Shown here piece after piece: positions 11,658-24,119 of a DNA stretch of 64,000 nucleotides. Numbering within the stretch: position 1 is the first letter of the stretch; each line of letters starts with the position of its first letter. The DNA is taken from the NCBI GenBank assembly GCA_005406025.1, contig BGZK01000719.1, positions 124,001-188,000 of the forward strand. Direction: 5' to 3'. The translations under genes and the position numbers were made by a program. Source of the DNA: Eumeta japonica. Taxonomy: Eukaryota > Arthropoda > Insecta > Lepidoptera > Psychidae. The notes beneath the pieces are model-generated. The model was not told the origin of the DNA and did no database searches. It saw only the letters and a program-made list of their open reading frames with translations.

Positions 11658-12067
11658 CTGCCTGTGGCGTATCCGGACTCCGTGTGTCGCGACGCTGTGA
11701 AGAATAATAAAGTTTGACAAGACAGAAATGTCATGACACCGACGTTTACGCGAACTATATTTTTGTGTTTTCGTATTTTTTAGCGATCACGTCGGGGTCA
11801 CCAGTTTTAGGTAAAAATGCGGAAGAAAAACGCCAAACAGTTTGTGTCAACCTCGGTGTGGCACTGTACATACTACATAAATTGATAAACACGTAAACAA
11901 CATATTATATTAATTATAATCTGGTCTTGATAAAGATAAAGTAATTAAATACGAAAACACAAAAATATAGTTCGCGTAAACGTCGGTGTCATGACATTTC
12001 TGTCTTGTCAAACTTTATTATTCTTCACAGCGTCGCGACACACGGAGTCCGGATACGCCACACTGCC
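11658..12067 (-). mobile_element. LTR-retrotransposon-derived insertion with inverted LTR ends
   Basis: The core 11663-12062 (400 bp) begins TGTGG and ends CCACA, with arms 11663-11778 and 11947-12062 that are exact reverse complements over 116 bp. It is flanked by a 5-bp direct repeat 'ctgcc' (11658-11662 and 12063-12067), as made by retroviral-type integrases. Read on the minus strand from 12062, it looks like an LTR (TG start, an 'aataaa' within the first 60 bases) running to about 11810, followed by 'tggtgaccccgacgtgat' (11803-11786), which has the form of a tRNA primer-binding site. About eight bases later an inverted copy of the first 116 bp of the LTR begins. No coding sequence is present. 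Perfect arm identity indicates a recent event. A class II foldback element is the alternative explanation. Confidence 0.75.
11786..11803 (-). other. Primer-binding-site-like sequence
   Basis: On the minus strand the sequence 'tggtgaccccgacgtgat' starts with the TGG complementary to the CCA end of a tRNA, and lies directly after the presumed LTR. Which tRNA would prime is not determined. Confidence 0.5.
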
Positions 12068-12579
12068 TATTGTTTAAGATATCAAAAAATACTTTTTGGT
12101 CAAATGTAAAAGAAGGCTTTTTCTTTTTTATAACAAATTTAAAACCGCTAAATAGATGAATTTAACATAGTTAAATACATCAAAGTTTACGATGATAAGA
12201 ATTTAAGCGTGTATTAATTGAGTATTTATTAAGTTAGTTACCTTTATTTAGTCAATGTTAATAGCGAGAATGAAGATAAAAATCATTGCTGTTGCATGTA
12301 AAATATGTTGACAAAAATGCGAAAGAACCTGTCGTTTTTGACCCAACTAACATAAAAACAGGTACGCCGAATTAAGGAATTTCATATTGGAACGACACCT
12401 TGAAATTATAAAAAAAAGTACATTCATATTATAGTGTTTCTATTTCTGAACTCTTTAATAAATAAATTGACAGTTGTTATCTCCTCGGACCACAGGGTCA
12501 GCATGGACAGCTATTAAGATCCAAGCCCCCAAACGAACATGAAAAGATTATGGGAAGGTATTTCCCAATTTATTTCCAC
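12068..12579. other. AT-rich noncoding stretch
   Basis: Nothing recognisable; no open frame of note on either strand. Confidence 0.5.
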
Positions 12580-12865
12580 GCATTTTCCTGCGCCGGCCGT
12601 CCTAAATCGTTGGCGGGCCCTGCGCCAAGGCGTCCATTACTCATTTTAACGGTTGATCCGCGGACGCGAGAGGGTTGCGGCGTCACGCTCCGCGTAGATA
12701 CGTGGATAAGTACCTAACAGCTTTTTTGTGCGGCAGATGCTTTGTCGGTAATTGGGCCGCATCAGAACGCTAGGAGACCACGTATAGAGGTTCCGCTACG
12801 TAATTTATTAAAATTTTTAAACGGCGCCTCCGCATCACTAGCGCAAACGAACCTCGATCTTTCGT
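12580..12865. promoter_or_regulatory. GC-rich island, candidate conserved noncoding element
   Basis: Abruptly GC- and CpG-rich sequence ('cctgcgccggccgtcc', 'gatccgcggacgcgagaggg', 'cacgctccgcgtagatacg') within AT-rich DNA. AT-rich homeodomain-type cores ('taatttattaaaattttt' near 12800) alternate with the GC blocks, a composition typical of developmental enhancers in Lepidoptera. There is no open frame worth calling. Regulatory function is inference. Confidence 0.35.
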
Positions 12866-13640
12866 AGTTGAAATAGAAATTAAATTTTCACTTCATGTGT
12901 ATTCATAAGTGATTACGGCTTTACTATTTTAGTGTAAACTATATCAATGTGACGTATTGCTATATATTATTAATTGTACGAATGGCATCGATTGCGTGAT
13001 TGTCCGCCAGATGTTTGTTTTCAGTGAGACAAATTGACAAAGATTTTCACTTGAGACAAAAACATGACAATAGTCAAAAATAGTTTAAAACATAGATTAG
13101 TTATATAAAGCATGGTGATCCGACTACATATTTAAAAAAGTATTTTTTATGTAAATTGTAAGCTTTAGGGTAAAACGGAAAATCAAAACTCGACTGTTTT
13201 CAAAATCGTCGAAGGCATAAATTAAAGGACAGCAATTATAAGCCGATTGATAAATATAGAAATGTGCAAAATTTTTATTTTTTTATTATTTTATATTACA
13301 TTATAAAATACTTCAGAATTCCTAGTTTACAAGTTATATTTTAAAACGTATTCCAGAAAATTCTGAAAATAATCACAAACATCAGAATTAAAATACTTTA
13401 TTGAATAAAAATAATTATTTCTGTTAAGAAAAGAAGTGTGAAATAATTGTCAGTAAGAACAAGGTTAGAAAACGAAAGTATATCTGAATGTAATAAATGT
13501 ATACTGTTTAATTAAGTACTTTGTTTATAAGTAACGGTAAACATGATAGATATATTAAAAGAAGAATCATCTAAAGAAAAAAATTGTAAAGAATCTATCT
13601 TGCTGTTATAAGTAGTAAAATTGTCTCACGATAAGCGCCT

Positions 13641-13903
13641 TTGGCTATCTATAATGGAGTTATGGCCTCTACACTAATGAACGGTGATGAAAGTTGGGTG
13701 TGGCAGAAGAAACATGAAATTGAGGTCGTCATAGAAAATATTATGTTAACGAAACTGGTGGCGTGTAAGAAAGGCCAAGGATATTTCATACTGACGAGTT
13801 TGTATGAAACGATTGCTAGAAATCACTGGAATGAGAGAGCTACCTATGCCGAGATCGTGCCATGTGGAAATTCGTGGCCTTTGCCTATCCTTCTGCAAAA
13901 TAG
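13641..13903 (+). pseudogene. LINE reverse transcriptase C-terminal fragment
   Basis: Frame 1 from 13641 reads 'LAIYNGVMASTLMNGDESWV' followed by 'WQKKHE', matching the conserved C-terminal reverse-transcriptase block of insect non-LTR retrotransposons (usually ...PTLMYGSESWVWQKKHESRI...). After an internal deletion the next readable block is in another frame: 'CMKRLLEITGM' near 13801-13833, then 'RDRAMWKFVAFAYPSAK' ending with TAG at 13901-13903, which is the family's usual C-terminal ending. The catalytic part of the polymerase is not present. Non-LTR elements are commonly truncated at the 5' end, so a 3' fragment is expected. It is in the plus orientation and is inactive. Confidence 0.75.
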
Positions 13904-16900
13904 GAGTGAGGTTATAAATAAAAAAAATGCATCTATTAACTTTATATTATATATGTTTGAGAATTTTCATTAATAAAGAAAATTTAATAATGAAAAAAAT
14001 CGCGCGCATATAAATAAAGCTTTTTTTTATTATTACGCTTTTAAATGCAATCTATGTGATAATAGTCATACTTAGGTGACGGCACGTCATCGTACACTGA
14101 AAAGAGTTGATTACGTGAAGGTTATGTGATCGAATAGTGATCAGAAAGTTTTGTCACACAATTTTATTCGCCTTTTATTTTTCGATTTTTAGGGAAACTT
14201 TTCTGCAATAATCACATATCTTGAACAACTTCTTGATCTTCCATTCATGTTATAATATCGTGCAGCGGAAAACGAGTATCTCTTACAAAATAGTGGATTG
14301 CTTCCTAGTTCCCACACTAGTCCATCTTCCTACTGGTATTTCATGTTTATTGGTAACTTCTTACATCCTGGGATTTTTTGGTTTTGCAACAAAATGTTCA
14401 ATTTTATCACCTAAACCAAATATCTGTTTATGTTGATCGCACTCTATCTCTAAATATTTTGTTATATTGGTATACCAATTACACAACTTTTGATGTCAGT
14501 AATGGATGCATATGCGCATGTACAAAGTAAACGATAAAACTAGAACTGATCACCAACAAATATAAATTAAACGTTATTAAAAAGTGATAGTTTAAATGTT
14601 GTTCATCTGTGAAAATGTGAATACAAGTCACAATGCGTCGTCAGATCAGATATATTGTCACCTCATTATTTTACTCCCTACGACAGTTTTCAGGCAAAAC
14701 ATCTCCCGTTCTCATAAAAAGATGACAAAACTGATACAGACCTTTTTCTGCTTAGATTGATTAGGTCAATCAAAGGGCTGCAGCAGCGCATTTCAGTTTT
14801 TAATCGAGGGAAGAAAAAAAATATTAGATGTATCGGTGTTTATTTGTGACAATTTGCTTTGTCGGTGTACGCCGATTTACATTTGAAGGGAGTTTTTTGG
14901 ATGGAACCTGTACCGGTGCGGTGAACGACACAGGTAGAAATCATTACAGTACAGGGCACTCGACCGATTTTGAACGTTTTACTTGATAGAGATTTGTAGA
15001 TAGATAAAAAGTTCAAATTCGTAACCAACGTTTGTCCATTATTATAACTGAATAAAGCTATCAAATCGATGCATTATGTTCTGGCACCGAAAATTAAAAA
15101 TAACATCAAAACAGACGTTTTATGTGTATTTAAGCGGCGTACGATGAGTTCGCTGTTTTTCTAAGTCAGCTTCTTAAAAGAGGCATTCGCACTTTGTAAT
15201 TGTCTTTAGCAAATATTAAATCTTGCCACATTTTCTTCTACTCACCCAATACTTATTTTACTTTATTTAAAGAAAAGTTAATGATTTTTTTATGGTGGTC
15301 CATATACAATTTAGGATGATAAATTAACTTAAATGTAGTCATTTTCTAGTTAATACTGTAATGGAAAAATTTCTTTTAATATTAATTATATTTATTGTTC
15401 CATTTTAAAATCTTATTTGATTTAGTTTGTCGTGTGTTGCAATCAATAGATGAATGCATTCATTCCTTTTCAGCTAAAATTACACTGCAAATGTAATCAA
15501 TTTTTTGAGAAAAACATATTTCTTTTGCATTCAAGAGCATAACAATTTATTTATAACATCCCAAAAGTGCAAATAGCTACTTGTGTCTAATTACACAAGA
15601 TGTGACGCATTTAATCCGAACAAAATTGTTAATTTCGACAAAACCAAAATCGTTACTTTTACCTTGATATGTAAATATATCAACGTAAAATTAACTGGGG
15701 AGTGTCAACAGAGAAAAATTATAACTAAAACGACTATCAATAAAAAAAAATATCAAGGATCAAATAACGCCGGTCGCGCAGCAGTAGCGGCGCGGGCGGC
15801 GGCGGGCCGCGCCGCGCCCGGGATGTAGATGTAATCATCCATCAATCCGGAGATCTCGATTCACAGGAGTTCATTGGTTCAAAGCCGTAACGACTGGATG
15901 CGAATAATAAACTTTTAATTATTAACAAAAACTGTAGCTACACGAATTATTGGAAGAGTTACGTTTATTTAAGTTAAATTATAATATAGCTTTAAACATT
16001 ACGTTTACGTGTAAACGAAACTTTTTTAATGTCTTTCGATATTAAAATAAAAAGATGCAAACTATTCATCTGTATAAATTTCCAAGTGGGTTCAATAAAA
16101 TGTAGATACAAAAAGATATTATTTTATTAGACTTCCATATTCTAGATTACCCCTGTCACTATTTATGAGTGGAACATGATTATTTGATATCAAAAATATT
16201 TTTTATGGTTGAAATTACATTTTCTTGGTTAGTGGTTACCACCTCATGTAGTTTGTTAATCAATAAAAAAAAAACAATTATTTTTTGAATCTAAAAGTAG
16301 AAACTATTGCCATTACTACGTTTGGTATTTTGATATTCAAATTAATGCGCACAGTAGAGACACGTTATCGATAATATAATTAAATCTATTAAAGAAGATT
16401 GTACAGGGCACAGGTAAAAGTCAAAAACTAAGAAGCCTAGAAAATAATCTAATAAACGAAGTGTAAAAATTTTGCAGTCCGAAGTCGATTCCTAGTTTAC
16501 TAGACGTAGACACCGTTAACTTCATTATTTTATTCTCATGGTTAGTAGACGCAACCTCCAAAAACAACCACCTTCCCTGTCAATTAGCTGTTTGCTTTCT
16601 TTTTATCCTCAAACATTTATATTAGCATATTAAATTATTTGCAGTTATACGCACGTAGATTAGGCTTACAGAGTGCAGTGTACTGTTTTAATTATAATAT
16701 ATTTTTGTAAAATATACATAGTCCCTTATCAAGGTGTTCCATTCCTAAGATGATCCGAAAAGTTATCGGCTGTTTTACGTTATCTCACCTCATATCATAT
16801 TCCACGTTTGTCTAGGAAGAGTTTATTTCACTCTATTTTACCATACCAATATCGTTGCCCATAAATGTCTGATTTTTATAACAGAAACTTAAACCTGTTT

Positions 16901-17639
16901 TGGTTTAGAAAGATGTAGCATATCCAACGGAAAATAACTCTTGGCAGTTCTTGAGCTGTTCTGATCCACAATTAGTATTTGACAGTACATAAATAAGTAC
17001 TTACATATGTATTTTTTACTTATGGTCATTTTCTTTTTAAAATAGGTAATCACAAAAATTAATATGTAACACTGGAATATATACATACAAATATATGATA
17101 TTAGCACGGTAAGCAGTAAAAAAAAATGTTGCAATTATTTGTGATGGTTCAGTACATTGACCGTACATCGAGTGAATGCAGGGCTTTGCGCCCACACGCG
17201 CCATGCCGGACAGCACTTATTGAATACTAACTACGCTTGTGAAAATACAGTAACTGTGCATAGACTACTCTAAAATTCTCTTTTTATATAAATATAAGAG
17301 CTAAAGTATCTGACAATTGACTTTAATATGATAGTATAGTCGTTGCCATAAATTGGCTACGGAGGGAGGTATTGCTATAATGATTTCTAGATAATAAAAT
17401 CTTAATTTATCAATGTTTTTAGTTCTTTGTTATTGGCCAAATACAATTGCATTAAACATTTACAGTAGTATAAAGTGATAAAAAACTGGTAATCGTTATC
17501 AACAAACTCGCGCTGTCATTCTATATATATTCTGACAATAGTTACTTTCGCTTTCAAAAAAAAAAACGAAATTTAGAGTAAAAGTTCAAAAAAAGGTCCG
17601 TTTTCATACACGTTTCAAAACGAAATTATACACCGTATC
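13904..17639. other. Noncoding stretch with a small GC-rich core at 15.77-15.90 kb
   Basis: AT-rich with no supported gene. At 15768-15824 there is an almost pure G+C run ('cggcgcgggcggcggcgggc' type) immediately followed by 15825-15900 of mixed composition; the frame through it encodes an Ala/Arg-rich low-complexity tail and is not a credible protein. A second higher-GC patch at 14770-15070 and a third at 17160-17220 ('gggctttgcgcccacacgcg') may be conserved elements. Minus-strand frames at 14840-15064 and 16889-17134 are judged chance. Confidence 0.4.
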
Positions 17640-17915
17640 CTACCATTAGATACGGGCGCACCTGTTGCCTCGCGCGCCTCAATTTTTCCTCTCCAGCCCT
17701 TTCATAAATTTACATATCTCCCAGCTCTTTGTTGGCCTAACGAGGGTTATTATTTCAACCACAAAATGTGGCCTTAACCGTCCGTGATTGACAAAGGCTT
17801 AGGCTGCTGCAACAAAGGACCGCGCCAGCTCCGCGGCCCACCCATTTATGAAGATATTTTTATTATTACACCTCGTTTGTTGTTGTTAAGCGCTAATTTT
17901 CAAGATAAATGCGCA
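17640..17915. promoter_or_regulatory. GC-rich island, candidate conserved noncoding element
   Basis: A composition island with 'gggcgcacctgttgcctcgc', 'ggaccgcgccagctccgcgg' and interspersed homeodomain-type cores ('cataaatttaca', 'cccatttatgaag', 'tttattatta'). 'cacctg' near 17649 is an E-box. No reading frame is maintained through it. It is a candidate enhancer of a gene outside the window. Confidence 0.35.
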
Positions 17916-20900
17916 TGAATGGAGTTGGGCTACTATCGTTTTGGATTTTTTGAAATCTCTCTGGGAAAGAAAAATACTAAAAATATATATTAATGGTTTT
18001 AAATGTCAGAGTAGAAAAACTTTATGTAATTTAAGTTAGAAATAAAATGTAAGCACTTGTAAGGCTGTTTGGGAACCTCGTGATAGTAATATAAAAAATA
18101 ATAGTACAGTATTGATCTTTATATATAGAATCAATTTCGTTGCAAGAAAATGAAATAAAAAAAAATTCAAATTCAAAATAAATTAACTCAAAATAATAAA
18201 ATAATATTTTTACATATAAATGAAATTTGCGTTTCCATTAATATTATACATATACGCGTCGGATTGATGGCTTCCTTAAAAATTGCCGGACTGTATTAAT
18301 GGTTTTTCGTCAAACTTAGTGCGTACCAGTTTATTGTGGACTTTATATTTCGCTTCATTTCAATGTCCAATACAAACTGATATTTACTCAGTGGTGATCA
18401 TAGGAATTTGAGTCAAGGTAGATAATCAACAACTAAATCCTATCATATGCGGTTCAGCTATTGCTCGCTAAACATTATAACATTAAAATAAAAACTTACC
18501 AAACAACATCGCGTTCTACCGCAGGTCGTTAATCCTTCGTCGAGAACATTAGCTATCCAACTATTGAACAACCAAATCAAGTATTGGATAAAGTGGTAAT
18601 TTCAATGCCTTTGTTATCACTCTGCCACAATCTTCGTATAGTAACGTAAGTAAAATATTTAATAATAGTACGGAAACTGTAACTGTAAATGGCGATAAAC
18701 TATAACACAAATTTGAATATATGTTGTCTGCGATTATATATTCTCGAAAATATGATAAAATATTAAATCAAATTCTTTCAAATCAGGCAGAAATTACGTG
18801 GTTTGAGTCGATGTATCACCGTTCCGTATGTCAACATTCTCAATTATTTCTTCGAAAAAAGCATTTGAGTTTATAATTACCTTGGAAATTGTATTTGCGA
18901 CGCGTTACATGTAAAACCAAAAACGTCGTGTTCCTACGACGCGTGGTATTTTGGTGAATTTTCTATAATGAATAATATTTTCGTACTATCACAAAGAAAT
19001 TCGATATCCTATATCAAATTTTCATCTTACTTATACTGGAAAATTGGTATGTATGTACTTACATACTAAGTGAGTGTTAGTTTATTAAAGACTTTTATTA
19101 TTGAGATACAACGTTAATTTAAGAACAAATCAAAAAATAAATTATCAGGATACGATCGGCCTTAATCCACATATACAAGAATATACGATAAAACGGAATT
19201 CAACAATAGACAATACATATAGCAACTTTGCTTTACAATTTGTTACAATACGTACGTACTTCTTTTTGTTATAACAAACAAATTTGGAATAGATTTAAAA
19301 ATACATACACATTCAATATACTGGAACCCTCTCCACGCGAGTTGAACTCGCACTTGTTCGGCTTTCTTCTACACTATTTAATATAATCATTAATTTCCCG
19401 AGGAAGTTGTATTTCAAGATGTGATAGAGCCATGATGTGGTTAACTTGGCTGTAGTACGAAAACAGAGCGGCTCGATCTGAGGGAGACCATACTCTTAAA
19501 GGATAAAGGCGTAAAAATATCTAACAGCTTCCACGGTCGCTTTTTGTCTAGTGAGTGTGAGTTCCGTTGCTTCTCCCTCATCTCCACCATCTCCTTCCCC
19601 TCTAGCAGCCCGCTACCCCTTTCATCAGACTACCCAAGAGTCAGGTAACTCATCTGGTGACTCATCTGGGATTGCGAGATCCTTTGCTCTCGAAAATGAT
19701 ATAAAAAATTGTCAGAATGAGTGTAAAGAAATATTCTGACTCTTCAATAAAGTTTTATTCCTGGCACATTGCTTGACACTCATTCTATTAAATTTTATTT
19801 TAGTGGCCTTAATGTTAATATACAATATTTCAATAAAATATAATTTAATTTTGTAGAGAAATACAAGTAAATATAAAACGTGGCGATTAAGTCCACGTAA
19901 TGTTTGTTATAGATTAAAGTAAATTGTGTATTTGTATTAGCTTTGCCCGTGGAATCTCATTTTCATTTGTTTGAATGCTAAAGGAAAACGTCCTGATGAA
20001 ACCTACATCTTGGGGAAATATTACCAGAATTTTCGCTTAGTGAATTTTTCCAATACGTATTGATCTAACGCAAAAGCTATGGCCTAAAATCGTCTTTTTA
20101 GATGAGTCTTTTAAGGCATGTTGCACTACTTTTTCCAATAATTCATAGCGCAAGGATAAAAATAGCTTTATAATATAATTATATACAGTCAGTGGGCAAA
20201 TGATGATTTTCCCAAATATTTTATGATCTGTAACTAAGGCGTTCACATTAAAATATACATATATGCATCTTACATTTTGATACTCTCCGCTTAAGGAAAA
20301 GTATTCTATAATTGACAGGTTTCTTGACAGTTTAGTTTTGACAAAAAAATATATATAATCAGTTCAAAATCTATAATCGTTTAATTTCATATTTTTAAAC
20401 TAGAATTTAATATTTATAGGCTTTTCACTTTTTAAGAATAACATAAAGTTATTCTGTGTTTTCTTGTGCTCATGCAAACTTCAATTCCGACAAGACTACG
20501 CAAGTCAGACAACAAGTGAGTAGCGTAAAGAATCTTCTTTCTATGAGAAAACAGAAAACGGAAGAAGAGCACGTAATCGAAATAGTCAAATATCTCTCAT
20601 GAATCAAGTTTACTCATTTATGTACTTTGTACTGGTTAATAATTGAGCTATGTGTATCAAAGTAAGCAATTTTTATAAAACTGTGTAAAATGCGATGCCT
20701 CTAAAAGGCAAAGCAGAGGAGTTAGAAAGTAAATGAGAGGATCGGAAAAAATTTGCTGAAAATAATGCATATAGACAAGCACACGCTGCATTTCCCAAAT
20801 TTAAAGAGTGCACTGTAGTGTACTTACATAATTTGTCACGACGGAAAACGCTATTCGAAATAATCGACTGTCACTAAAGACGCTCTGCGAAATATCATAG

Positions 20901-20919
20901 AAGTATTGAACAGGTATAT
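17916..20919. other. Noncoding stretch; unassigned patch at 19.54-19.76 kb
   Basis: Mostly AT-rich and featureless. A segment 19540-19765 has a 62-codon plus-strand frame (19551-19739) with a Ser/Pro-rich start ('SVASPSSPPSPSPLAARYPF') and is followed within a few bases by 'aataaa' (19746-19751), as at a transcript 3' end. It could be the end of an expressed sequence or a retroelement end. I do not recognise it. No other gene is supported. Confidence 0.35.
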
Positions 20920-21435
20920 TCAGCGATCACCATCGACGGCCATAATCATAGTCGATCCGTTTCGGAGATTGTTTACGCAGCCATGCAAGCGTTACCGACT
21001 CGGCCGTGCGGCCGCTAACGACGCGAGCGCATAAAGGCGCGCCCGGCCGCGAGACGGCCCCGCATGCACGTCGTTTATTAAGGCAATGAAATGGATTTAC
21101 AGCTGCCAAAGCGATTTTATGTCAAAGTGCAGTTCATTGCCACCCGACAATGTCTTCGAGACAATGTAATTTTATGCTTTAACGAACCTCACCTGAAGTG
21201 GAACCCGTTCGGGAAATTTTCAATGGCAGCTTTCGTGTGATTTAGGCGGCCTTTTGTCTACGGCGCGGTGTGCGGTTATGCTTTATATAACAACAGGGGC
21301 GGAACGGCTTTCCGCCTCGCGCCGGCCGCCCGTACGGTTCTTTCGCTTTTTTGGCGGGCCGCCATTGTCGGCCGGGTTTGCACAAGTGGCGTCCGCCGCG
21401 GTCGGATATTAAACCTTCGCATTCCTACATACGAA
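20920..21435. promoter_or_regulatory. Large GC-rich island with recurrent TTTATG and ACAATG motifs
   Basis: This is one of the longest composition islands of the window. It alternates very GC-rich blocks ('ctcggccgtgcggccgc', 'gcgcgcccggccgcgagacg') with short AT-rich motifs: 'cataaa' near 21030, 'tttatta' at 21074-21080, 'ttttatg' at about 21115-21121 and 21170-21176. The octamer 'gacaatgt', which contains a SOX-type ACAAT core, is directly repeated at 21146-21153 and 21160-21167. Frames across the island differ on each strand and none resembles a protein. TTTATG cores fit Caudal/Abd-B-class homeodomains. Reading it as an enhancer is inference. Confidence 0.4.
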
Positions 21436-21767
21436 ATATTTTTATTATAGATAGAAACAATCTTAAACTTTGCCCGTTCGTTTTGGATATACAGCGAAAT
21501 TCAATTTACGCTCCTATTAGAAGAGCGACAAAAAAATCTGCTTAATGAGGTCTCTCTGATGCCTTTTTTTTTCGTTCGTGTTTTTAGCACTTACTAATGT
21601 AAAAAATACTTTGTTATACAAGTCTGGATTTGAATAGCAGTGTGGTAAAATTAGGTAGGTATGAACCAATTCACTATTCATTGGCTACCTGTTACAGCTA
21701 CATCAATGTTAGAACTTTTAAGAAAATGATTTGAGCTTGAACTTTGTGATTTATTCATTTTTTTTAT

Positions 21768-21771
<4 letters not shown>

Positions 21772-21812
<41 letters not shown>
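21772..21812. repeat. (TA)n microsatellite
   Basis: About twenty uninterrupted TA dinucleotides. Confidence 0.95.
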
Positions 21813-21819
<7 letters not shown>

Positions 21820-22599
21820 GGATCCTACTGCCTTGTTGTGTCACAATGGAAAGTAATCATATAGTTAGTAACTTCGTAATTTTTCATCAAAAACTAACTT
21901 ATTATAAGGTTGTGCTACCACAAATATATCATTACTTGTTAAGGAACTGTTCGGTAAACAAAAATCGCATTCTTAAGCCTATTTAAAATATATTTATTAC
22001 TTTTAACTTCCTGAACCAAATGTGAAACTTCAGACGCAATAACATGGAAACAGTAAGAAACAAAACGTAAAAATAGAAACTTTTGCCATAATAAATGCTA
22101 GAATGAGCTTTATGAATGAATATAATGTATACCATTAAAATAAGTGATATGGTGTAAAATTAAAGTTAGAAAAGAACTGATCCAGTGTGCACTTTCCAAT
22201 AATACTTGACTGTGAATAACTCAAATGTAGCACAAATGAATATTAACAACTCACATATTAAGTAGTAAATAATTAAGTTATTACATCAGGACTGAGTAAA
22301 TTTTTTTATAGACTTGCATAAGCATTTCATTTAAAATAAAAAGCAATGAAGTCGAGAAATATTAATGCCCTTATTATGTTAATGGATTTCTTGCAATGAA
22401 GTTACATCAATAGGGCTTTTGATTATTGTAAATATTAATAGACTTAAAATATCTTACACTTATTAACATTAACTCAAATAAAAATCTACGATTATTTCAT
22501 ACGAAAGCCAACCGCATTAGTGAATTATTTAAGTAGTAATTTAACTATTAATGTAATATTTTATATTTATTGAATAGTTTTTTAATAGCCTTTTCGGGG

Positions 22600-22915
22600 A
22601 CAAGCGAATATGCGAGCCACTAGATTAGGTGGTCACCGCTGCCCATAGATGCTCTGAGGAATCACCAGTGCATTGCTGGTCTTTTCGTAGGAATAAAATA
22701 TCTAGTGGATTAATAATGGGCTGATGGCTGATGGAAGGAGGAATTGGGTGAAATGCGAAGAATGGGATAATGTAGGAGAAGTGGTCTACCGGTACTGTTA
22801 CTTGTTGGAGGAAACGATACGGCGGGAGATGTTAATTCACGACTGTCTTCTGTGAGACTGTGACATTATGAGTAAGACAATTTTCGTGCTGCAATCAAGT
22901 AGCCACCATCATGGC
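22600..22915. repeat. Dispersed lepidopteran-type repeat remnant
   Basis: The phrase 'ggtggtcaccgctgcccata' at about 22630-22649, followed by 'cagtgcattgctggtctttt', matches a repeat that I recall as very common in moth and butterfly genomes (form: ...gtggtcaccgccgcccatag...gtgcgttgccggcctt...). Its 3' part is purine-rich ('gaatgggataatgtaggaga'). No coding sequence is recognised. It serves mainly as a taxonomic pointer. Confidence 0.55.
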
Positions 22916-23783
22916 ACTTAAATATTAAAAAAAAAAACATTTTTCTGTGTTATCTTTCTTATATAACTTCTATGCTAGAATCACTGTAATGTTTTAAAAT
23001 ATGAATTAGTATTTAACGGAAGTATAAGCTGTGGACGTGTGTTGAGTAACAGCGTATCTGATGATATTACTGGTTATAATTTCAGTTATTCGTATATACA
23101 CAAGTGTGAGAAATTTTTCAAGAAAAAGCGATTACAGATATCATCAAGATGATGAGAAGAATATGTAACTGTACTCGACAGATATTACATAAGTCAGCGG
23201 AATTAAAGCTTACTAATACAGAAAGAAAGGTGGGCACTTCATTTACTTGTCAAAGGATTCGCTTAAACAAGACATGAGCTTTTACAAAAGGAATAAAGAA
23301 AAATGGTCCACGCTAGTATATAAAATAAAGCAGAAACGAAGAATAATTCCAATAAGCTCTACCTACTTCCCGAAACAAACATTTTAAGATCGGCACCCAA
23401 AGAAGAATACAAAAGAATTAAAGAGTAGCAATAATGTCAGAAGGAAAATTAAAAAATAAATTATTTCTCTCCCTGCGATATTTATTGACACATTATAACA
23501 TTGAGATATTTTATTTAATATATATCTCAACCCTAGCTTCTGGCTAAAGATGGCACGACTGATTCTATACTGCCGTCACTCTTATCAATACTAAAACCTA
23601 CTTTTCTCTTATATGCTTAAATTCTCTACGCTGTATCGAAACTTGGCCCTTTCACAATCAATGCTACATTAGCTCTTCCTTTGCTTTTTTTTGTGTATTT
23701 TTTCCTTAATAGGCTATATTGATTATAATAGTAACAAACGCATACTATATTTATGTATGTGTTTTATTATTTACTATACTTCA
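22916..23783. other. AT-rich noncoding stretch
   Basis: Nothing recognisable between the dispersed repeat and the Helitron 5' end. Confidence 0.45.
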
Positions 23784-24119
23784 TCTTTACATAGTATAAA
23801 ATGAAGTCGCTTCCGCTGTTTCTTCGCTTAGATTTTTTAAACTACTCAACGGATTTTAATGCAGTTTTCAGGAATAGATTGAATAATTCAGGAGCAAGGT
23901 TTATATGCATAATGCATTCATGCAGCCGAAAAAATTAAATATTTTAATGCGATATTGAAACAAACATATTTTTGTGCACTTAAATTGCAAAACCTGATTA
24001 AACTTTACGAGATAAATCAAATTTATGTACTACGAAATTGTATATCAATAAAGATCGATAAAAAAATCCATGATGGTATATATTTATCTCTTAAGGATAA
24101 CCCACAGTAACCATTTTTA

